From: Pseudomonadota bacterium | Lineage (GTDB): Bacteria > Desulfobacterota > Binatia > Binatales > Binataceae | NCBI GenBank assembly: GCA_021324855.1 | Contig: JAJPIG010000011.1 | Span: 62,001 to 126,000, forward strand | Reading direction: 5' to 3' | DNA length: 64,000 bases | Shown: piece after piece, positions 58,538 to 64,000 of the stretch | Numbering within the stretch: the stretch's first letter is position 1 | How the letters are laid out: every line of letters begins with the position of its first letter | Notes under the pieces: model-generated | Seen by the model: only the letters and a program-made list of their open reading frames with translations | The model's database searches: none | What the model was told of the DNA's origin: nothing | Made by a program: the position numbers and the translations under genes

Positions 58538-60508
58538 TTATTCCGCGCGCGGAATCCCGGCAATCGCGCCGGGATTCTCCAACGCCGAGAGATCGCCCGG
58601 ATCGCGCCCGAGATGGACGGCGCGAATCACGCGCCGCATGATCTTGGCGTTGCGCGTCTTCGGCAGCTCCGCAACAAAGTAGACCCGCTCCGGGCGGAGT
58701 GGCTTGCCGAGCGCCGCTACTATCTGATCGCTGACCTTCGCCGCGAGCGCGGGAGCCGCAGTTTCACCGTCCCTCAGCACGGCAAACACGACTGGCGCCT
58801 CGCCCTTGGTCGGATGCGGCACGCCGACCGCGGCCACTTCGCGGAGCGCCTCGAGCTCGCTTGCCGCCGCTTCGATCTCGGCCGGCCCCACCCGCTTGCC
58901 GGCGATCTTGAGCGTGTCGTCCGAGCGCCCATAAAGCATCCAATGGCCGTCGCTATCCACCGACGCGAAATCGCCATGTACCCAGACGCCATCGAAGCGG
59001 CTCCAGTAGGTTTCGAGATAGCGCTCCGGATCGTTCCAGAAGCCGTTGGTCATGCCAGGCCATGCGTTCATCACGGCCAGTTCTCCGACCTCGCCGACCA
59101 CTGGGGCCCCGCGCTCGTTGAGCACCACGGCGCGCATCCCGGGAACCGCGCTGTTGAAGCCGCAGGCTTTGATCGGCCGCATCACGACGCAGCCGAGGAT
59201 GCCGCCGGCGATCTCGGTGCCGCCGGAATAGTTAATGATCGGCAGCTTGCGCCGTCCGACGTTCTCGAACAGCCACATGTAGGCTTCCGGATTCCACAGT
59301 TCGCCGGTCGCCCCGAGAATCCTGAGCGATGAGAGATCGTGACGCGCGACGTGCTCCGTCCCGTGCGGCATCAGACCACGCACCAACGTCGGTGAGAGGC
59401 CGGCGTGAGTCACGCGATGGCGCTCGACGATGCTCCAGACGCGATCAGGCGCGGGATAGTCGGGAGCGCCTTCGTAGAGCACGGCGGTTGCACCGAGCGT
59501 GAGAGCGCCGACGATCAGCCACGGGCCCATCATCCAGCCCATGTCTGTGAACCAGAACAGGACTTCGCCTTCGCGCAGGTCGAACAGATGCGCGAGGTCC
59601 TGAGAGGCCTTCAAAGGGAAGCCGGCGTGATAATGGACGGTGCCTTTGGGACGTCCGGTGGTGCCCGACGTATAGATGACGAGACATGGGTCCATCGCAT
59701 CGGTCGGCTCAACCTCAATGCACGGCGATTGTCGTGCGATGAGCCGATCCCAGAAGAATCCTTCGCCGCCGCCGTGTGCGCCGAGCCGGCGTACGATCAC
59801 GATCTGCTCGACGCATCCGGCAAGGCGCGCCGCCTCGCGCGCGAATTTTTCCAGCGGCACGGTCTGTCCGCGGCGATAGAAACCGTCCGCCGTGATCAGC
59901 AGCTTCGCGCCCGCATCGCGGAGCCGCACCGCGGCCGCTTCGGCCGCGTAGCCGGAAAAAATCGGGATGAAAATCGCGCCGATCTGCGCGATCGCAAGCG
60001 CGCTGATCGCCGTCTCGGGGATCATCGGCAGATAGATTCCGACCCGATCGCCCTTGCGCACGCCAAGCTCGCGGAGCATGTTCGCAGCGCGCGCGACAAA
60101 GTCGCCTACATCGGCGTAGCTCAGGCTCACCGTAAGGCCGTCCTCGCCCTCCCAGATGAGCGCGGTCTGCGACGCCCGTGAGCCGCGCGTATGACGATAG
60201 ACCGCATTGTGCGTGAGATTCAGCTTCCCGCCCGGAAACCATCGCGGCCATTGCGGCCCCGCCGAAAGATCGACCACCTCGCGATAGGGCGTGTGCCATT
60301 CGATTCCGAGCTGCTCGAATGTCGTGCGCCAGAAACGGTCGGGATCGTTGATGCTCAAACGATAAAGTTCGCCGTAGCCGTAGTCGGGAGCGGTGGGATC
60401 GAGCGCGATTCCGAGCGCGTTCATCAGGCGCTCAAGATGGCTGCCGCGGATGTACGCCTCGGACGGAAACCAAATCGCAGATTGAGGATCGTCAGCAGCC
60501 GACGCCAT
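58538..60508 (-). CDS. Acetyl/propionyl-CoA synthetase-like AMP-forming ligase
   Basis: A 656-residue ligase of the acetyl-CoA synthetase branch of the ANL family. The ATP loop YTSGTTGRPKG lies at 279-289, the hinge has GRSDDTLKIAGKRVGP, and the catalytic lysine is K622 in TRNAKIMRR, where other acetyl-CoA synthetases have TRSGKIMRR. The protein therefore departs from consensus next to the lysine, although the lysine itself is retained. The N-terminus of about 100 residues also matches the ACS cap region. The acyl substrate (acetate, propionate or a longer acid) is uncertain. The ATG is at 60508. Confidence 0.88.
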   Translation of the reverse strand: MASAADDPQSAIWFPSEAYIRGSHLERLMNALGIALDPTAPDYGYGELYRLSINDPDRFWRTTFEQLGIEWHTPYREVVDLSAGPQWPRWFPGGKLNLTHNAVYRHTRGSRASQTALIWEGEDGLTVSLSYADVGDFVARAANMLRELGVRKGDRVGIYLPMIPETAISALAIAQIGAIFIPIFSGYAAEAAAVRLRDAGAKLLITADGFYRRGQTVPLEKFAREAARLAGCVEQIVIVRRLGAHGGGEGFFWDRLIARQSPCIEVEPTDAMDPCLVIYTSGTTGRPKGTVHYHAGFPLKASQDLAHLFDLREGEVLFWFTDMGWMMGPWLIVGALTLGATAVLYEGAPDYPAPDRVWSIVERHRVTHAGLSPTLVRGLMPHGTEHVARHDLSSLRILGATGELWNPEAYMWLFENVGRRKLPIINYSGGTEIAGGILGCVVMRPIKACGFNSAVPGMRAVVLNERGAPVVGEVGELAVMNAWPGMTNGFWNDPERYLETYWSRFDGVWVHGDFASVDSDGHWMLYGRSDDTLKIAGKRVGPAEIEAAASELEALREVAAVGVPHPTKGEAPVVFAVLRDGETAAPALAAKVSDQIVAALGKPLRPERVYFVAELPKTRNAKIMRRVIRAVHLGRDPGDLSALENPGAIAGIPRAE

Positions 60509-60679
60509 AGTTTTCGCCTCGCAAATTGCCCTGATTACGGAAAAATGCCCCTAGAAAGCAAGATTTACAATTACATCCGAAAGGCTCGCGTGACCACACA
60601 TCCAAGGCACCCGGCATCTGGCACGAGACTCGCAACCACTCCTGCGGTCCGAACGGCGGAAAGCCAGGAGGAATAATTT

Positions 60680-61063
60680 ATGAACATCCGGATGATAATG
60701 GTTGTGATCGCGGCGTTCGGCCTATCTGCGATTCCCGCGATGGCCCAGATGGAAAGTTCCACAGCTACGACCATTACTCAGACGGTCGCGAGCGCGTCGA
60801 ACAGCACCGCGCCTCGCGTCTACATCTACTCGGCCGGCGCTCCCACCACCGATCTCGACATGGCCGGGTACCATGCGTTCGACGAATTCGCGCAGGAGCA
60901 TCCCGGAATCGTGCGTGAGCTTCACCATAACAGGCATCTGATCAACGACCCGGAATTTGCGCGCAACCATCCCGCCTTCGCTGATTTTCTGCGCAATAAC
61001 CCCAAGGTCGCCGAGGACCTTGCGGAAAATCCGGGCAACTACCTGCCCAATGCCCGAAGCTGA
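60680..61063 (+). CDS. Exported small protein with repeated F..HP motifs
   Basis: A 127-residue protein with a clear signal peptide (cleavage near PAMAQ, residue 23) and a mature part with repeating short patterns such as FAQEHPGIVREL, INDPEFARNHPAFADFL and NPKVAEDLAENPGNYL. Related proteins are common in Acidobacteriota and delta-proteobacteria without a known job. The ATG is preceded by an AGGAGG ribosome-binding site. It is followed after a short gap by the small lipoprotein gene on the same strand, so both may be co-exported. Confidence 0.75.
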   Translation: MNIRMIMVVIAAFGLSAIPAMAQMESSTATTITQTVASASNSTAPRVYIYSAGAPTTDLDMAGYHAFDEFAQEHPGIVRELHHNRHLINDPEFARNHPAFADFLRNNPKVAEDLAENPGNYLPNARS

Positions 61064-61086
61064 TTATGGACGGCGGGCGTGATCGA

Positions 61087-61404
61087 ATGATGCTGCGACA
61101 GCGGCAGATCGGGATCGCGTTGGCCGCGCTTGCGATGCTCACGATCGCGCCGATCAGCGGATGCTCGGGCGGCTCTGAGCACACGCAGACCACGGTCACG
61201 CGGACGGTGAATCCGCCTCCGAAGACCTACGCGTCAACCGAGGAGCCGACCGATACGGCGGTTCCGCCGACCACTGTCACGACCACAACCACGACGACCA
61301 CCGACCGGCCTGACAGCGTGCTCGGCGCAACGGCGCATGCCATCGGCACAATCGTGATGCTTCCGTTCCGAGTGGTCGGCGACACGCTGTCGCTGATCTT
61401 CTGA
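61087..61404 (+). CDS. Small lipoprotein
   Basis: A 105-residue protein with a lipobox PISGC at C26, so it should be lipid-anchored after signal peptide II cleavage. The mature part is threonine- and proline-rich (TVTTTTTTTTDRP) and ends in a hydrophobic helix (AIGTIVMLPFRVVGDTLSLIF). The start is set at 61087; a frame to 61066 exists. It is downstream of the small exported protein on the same strand, 23 bases after it. No function is apparent. Confidence 0.7.
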   Translation: MMLRQRQIGIALAALAMLTIAPISGCSGGSEHTQTTVTRTVNPPPKTYASTEEPTDTAVPPTTVTTTTTTTTDRPDSVLGATAHAIGTIVMLPFRVVGDTLSLIF

Positions 61405-61442
61405 TTCCAATGGGTGGCCGGGGCGCCATTGCGCGCCGGTCG

Positions 61443-62546
61443 TTAGCGCGGCCAGGCGCGGCGAGCCGCCTCGGCCACCACGTGGAGCTTCGCTTCCTGC
61501 ACTTCCTCGCTGATCGGATTGCCTTCCGAGACCGACGCAAAGCCGCATTGCGTGGAGACCGCGAGCCGCTCGCGCGGAAAATAGCGGCTGGCCTCGTCGA
61601 TGCGATCCACGACCTGATCGACGGACTCGACCGTGTTGGTTTTCGTTGAGACCAAGCCGAGCACGACGTTGACGCCATCTGGCACGTCGCGCAGCGGTTC
61701 GAAGCCGCCCGAGCGGGCATCGTCATATTCGAGCAGCAGATGGTTGTAATTCGTCGCGCGCCGGAAACATTGCGAGATCGCCTCATAGCCGCCCTGCGCG
61801 AACCAGTGTCCCTTGTAGTTGCCGCGACAGAAATGCAGTCCGAACGTGACGCCCGGAATCGGCGCGGCCACCGAGTTGATCAGGTCCATCCCGTCGGTCA
61901 GCGAGCGTGCGCTCGAGATGCCATGGTCGTCGAAGCCGGCCTTGCGAAAGGCGGGATCGACCAGCACGCAAATCTCCGGCGTGTCGATCTGGATGTAGGT
62001 GCAGCCCAGATTCGCAAGCTCGACGATTTCGGCGCGCAGGACGCGCGCGGCGTCGGCGAACAGGTCGAACGGATCGGGGTAAGCGCTTTTCGAATGATCG
62101 CGCGACCAGTTCAGGTACATCATCAGCGGGCTCGGCAGGCTGACCTTGAGCGGCAGACGCGCCTTGCCGCGCGCGTACGCGAACTCCTCGATCGCCCACG
62201 AATTCCGGCGGCTGATTTTCGAGGTGACTACCGGCGCGTCGAGCGTGCGGGTCTCCGCGGCCGCGCCCTCGCCGCTGATGCGCGACTTGATTTGCGCCGC
62301 AGTGCTGAGCCCTTCGAGCGCGTCGGTATAGAGGCCCGAGAACCAGGAGCGGCGCAACTCACCATCGCTGACCACGTCGACGCCCGCCCCTTCCTGCATC
62401 GCGATCGCCGCGTCAACGCATCGATCCTCGATGCGCTTCAACTCGCTCGCAGCGAGCCTGCCCGACAACCAGGCCTCGCGCGCGCTTTTCAAATGCGCCG
62501 GGCGCAGCAGCGAACCGAGCACGTCAGCGCGATAGAAGCTACCCAT
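61443..62546 (-). CDS. Single-domain MetE-like zinc protein
   Basis: A 367-residue protein with the catalytic-domain fold of cobalamin-independent methionine synthase. The zinc ligands are H238 and C240 in LHFCRG, E273 in LLEYDD and C334 in TQCGF, all four of the MetE site. The folate domain of full-length MetE is missing, so an alternative methyl donor is likely. The ATG at 62546 has GGAGGAG upstream, whereas longer frames belong to upstream non-coding or overlapping sequence. It resembles the protein at 5524-6588 but keeps the glutamate that one lacks. Substrate unknown. Confidence 0.8.
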   Translation of the reverse strand: MGSFYRADVLGSLLRPAHLKSAREAWLSGRLAASELKRIEDRCVDAAIAMQEGAGVDVVSDGELRRSWFSGLYTDALEGLSTAAQIKSRISGEGAAAETRTLDAPVVTSKISRRNSWAIEEFAYARGKARLPLKVSLPSPLMMYLNWSRDHSKSAYPDPFDLFADAARVLRAEIVELANLGCTYIQIDTPEICVLVDPAFRKAGFDDHGISSARSLTDGMDLINSVAAPIPGVTFGLHFCRGNYKGHWFAQGGYEAISQCFRRATNYNHLLLEYDDARSGGFEPLRDVPDGVNVVLGLVSTKTNTVESVDQVVDRIDEASRYFPRERLAVSTQCGFASVSEGNPISEEVQEAKLHVVAEAARRAWPR

Positions 62547-62575
62547 CGAAAAACTCCTCCCCTTGGATTTGCGGC

Positions 62576-62773
62576 CTAGCGATTCCGGTTCAGCAGCAGC
62601 GTGCCGGTAACGATCACGGCCAACGGAAAAGCGGCGATAAGGTAGAGCAGCAGCATCAGCGGCTGATCGTTCGTAACCGGCCCGGTCGCGCCGCGCACCA
62701 GCATCAGGCAAATCAGGATTGCGAGCGGATAGATCAGGATGCCCGTGAAGATCAGTCTGCGCCCGGCCTTCAT
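62576..62773 (-). CDS. Small two-helix membrane protein
   Basis: A 65-residue membrane protein with two hydrophobic segments, at about residues 5-27 and 39-60, joined by a short polar loop containing TGPVTNDQP. No family or charge pattern of interest is recognised. It sits between the MetE-like gene and the NiCoT gene on the same strand with short gaps. It could be a small accessory of either neighbour, but nothing proves this. Start at 62773 is chosen; a frame to 62791 also exists. Confidence 0.5.
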   Translation of the reverse strand: MKAGRRLIFTGILIYPLAILICLMLVRGATGPVTNDQPLMLLLYLIAAFPLAVIVTGTLLLNRNR

Positions 62774-62806
62774 GATCGTTTCGACTCGCAAGCGGCGGCG
62801 AAAATG

Positions 62807-63853
62807 TCAAGCATCGTCGACGCCCTCCGCACTGCTGAAATAGCGCCGATACTGAAACCACGCGCCGACCCACAGCATCGCCATCAGCGCGGCCATCGAG
62901 AGCCCGAGCTTGCCGAAATCGAGGTCATTGACGGTGCGCCAAAGCGGACCGTCGAGCGCGAAACCGGCGCTGAGGATCTGTAGCCATTCAATCAGGCTCA
63001 CCATCAGCGCCATCGCCACGGTCAGCGCCGTCACCACCAGGTTGAAGAACAACTTCTTGAGCGAGTCCGCCGACGCCCAGTCATAGATGCGCATCATCAG
63101 CGCGCCGTCCAGCGCGTCAACCAGCGTCATCCCGGCGGTAAAGAGCAGCGGGAAGGCCATCACACCGATCAGCGGAAAGCGGCCGTCGCCGGCTGCTTCT
63201 GCCGTGATCGCAAGCAGCGCAACTTCGGTCGCCGTATCGAAACCGAGCCCGAACACAAAGCCGACGAAAAACATTTTCCAGCCCGAATCGATCCGCCGAT
63301 AGATGAACGCGAACAGCCGCGCGATGACTCCGCGCTGCTGCAACAGCATCTCGATTTCGTGGCCGACGCCATCGGACGCCGCCGGACGCCGCGCCTGCGC
63401 GCTAAACGCGCGATAAAGCTGAATAAACACGATCAGGTTGACCAGGCCGATTCCCGTCAGGAAGGCAGCGGACACGATGGTGCCGAGGAAGGTGTGATGG
63501 AGCGCGCTAATCATCGCCGCGCCCTGACGCATCGCGCTCTCCAGCACGAGTCCGAGCGCGAGCAGCATCACGATCGTCGAATGCCCCAGCGCGAAGAAGA
63601 GCCCGGTCGTGAGCGAGCGGCGGCCATCGCGCCTGAGCTTGCGGGTCACATTGTCAATCGCTGCGACATGGTCGGCATCGAAGCCGTGACGCAGCCCGAG
63701 GAAGTACGCAAGCGCGCCGATCCCGAGGATCGAGGCATTGATCCTGAGTGCAAGATCGGCCAGCGCGAGCCACGCGATCAGATTGAAGGCGCCGAGTCCA
63801 CATAGCATCAGAGCGAAGCCGCGGCGGTCGGCGACGGGTTGCGACTGCATCAT
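62807..63853 (-). CDS. NiCoT-family nickel/cobalt transporter
   Basis: A 348-residue membrane permease of the HoxN/NixA family, which imports nickel or cobalt. The signature H56-GFDA-D61-H62 in LGLRHGFDADHVAAIDN marks the metal-binding helix, and FFALGHS and GLGFDTATE are the next two family motifs. About eight hydrophobic segments fit the usual topology. The metal preference cannot be read from sequence. No urease, hydrogenase or B12 gene lies within the window, and no cobalamin riboswitch was seen in the 147 bases upstream, which hold no convincing gene. Confidence 0.92.
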   Translation of the reverse strand: MMQSQPVADRRGFALMLCGLGAFNLIAWLALADLALRINASILGIGALAYFLGLRHGFDADHVAAIDNVTRKLRRDGRRSLTTGLFFALGHSTIVMLLALGLVLESAMRQGAAMISALHHTFLGTIVSAAFLTGIGLVNLIVFIQLYRAFSAQARRPAASDGVGHEIEMLLQQRGVIARLFAFIYRRIDSGWKMFFVGFVFGLGFDTATEVALLAITAEAAGDGRFPLIGVMAFPLLFTAGMTLVDALDGALMMRIYDWASADSLKKLFFNLVVTALTVAMALMVSLIEWLQILSAGFALDGPLWRTVNDLDFGKLGLSMAALMAMLWVGAWFQYRRYFSSAEGVDDA

Positions 63854-64000
63854 TCGAAATCCAGGACCAGCTACGCCTTAAGGCGCTATATCGAAACCGC
63901 GCGATGCGCAACCGCAGGAGTTTTTCCTCGGAGTGCGGCCAGAGAGGTCACGTTTGCATCTGATCCGCGATACATGGTTATGATTTTGCGTAGTGAGCTA

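Noticed and set aside
1-64000. CRISPR arrays, tRNA, rRNA, insertion sequences, integrases
   Set aside because: I looked in the intergenic gaps for repeats, cloverleaf-like sequences and transposase motifs and found none; a covariance search could still find a missed tRNA or small RNA.
63854-64000. Possible partial gene or cobalamin riboswitch upstream of the NiCoT gene
   Set aside because: Only a frame of about 29 codons is present and none of the conserved cobalamin riboswitch segments was recognised.

Overview
The window is a GC-rich stretch (well above 60% GC by eye) of a Gram-negative bacterial chromosome, packed with about 60 genes on both strands. No rRNA, tRNA, CRISPR array, insertion sequence or phage gene was recognised. 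An LpxL-type acyltransferase, an aerobic respiratory chain built on alternative complex III and a caa3 oxidase, LL-diaminopimelate aminotransferase, the MEP enzyme IspG, and many acyl-CoA ligase, MaoC, MetE-like and exported hypothetical proteins fit an uncultured soil or sediment bacterium of the Desulfobacterota/Binatota/Acidobacteriota type. That placement is an inference from gene content, not a measurement.

Layout. 1-8.5 kb: lipid acyltransferase, benzoate-CoA-ligase-like enzyme, GFA-family protein, UPF0637 protein, gpsA, a small Cys/His-rich protein, a single-domain MetE-like protein, dapB, and an internally duplicated membrane protein with a palindromic operator-like site upstream. 8.6-20 kb: one long minus-strand operon actA-actB-actC-actD-actF-coxB-coxAC-coxD-ctaG, joined largely by ATGA overlaps; together these would carry electrons from quinol to oxygen, with CoxB bearing its own cytochrome c domain. 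20.4-22.8 kb: dapL-folK-fsa. 23-24.8 kb: CHASE3-type hybrid histidine kinase. 24.9-28 kb: ABC exporter pair, ispG, AhpD-like protein. 28.2-34 kb: small HELGH protein, RNA-binding RRM protein, ArnT-like glycosyltransferase, ArgA-like acetyltransferase, and a coupled ribE-rrf2 pair. 34-40 kb: MBL-fold sulfatase relative, a signal-less periplasmic-binding-type protein, MaoC hydratase, nagA, membrane protein. 40-46 kb: giant NAD-glutamate dehydrogenase and rlmD. 46-48.8 kb: small proteins, HdeD-like protein, a rhodanese-MauE pair.

48.8-50.6 kb looks accessory: lower GC, a PD-(D/E)XK nuclease of the PDDEXK_4 type split into two coupled reading frames, a promoter carrying a tandem 11-bp repeat, and about 300 bp without genes. 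50.6-53 kb: Rieske protein and nitroreductase, divergent from a PqqD-like/MEMO fusion. 53-55.8 kb: an isolated exported two-gene unit (an HExxE-motif protein and a Pro/Thr-linker protein) closed by a strong terminator. 55.9-64 kb: ferritin-like protein, ICL/PEP-mutase-family enzyme, cupin, acetyl-CoA-synthetase-like ligase, small exported proteins, a second MetE-like protein with an intact zinc site, and a NiCoT transporter.

Beyond genes, the octamer GCGATCGC (the cyanobacterial HIP1 sequence) occurs at least 25 times by eye where base composition predicts about two, yet none was found across the roughly 18 kb that hold the respiratory operon.
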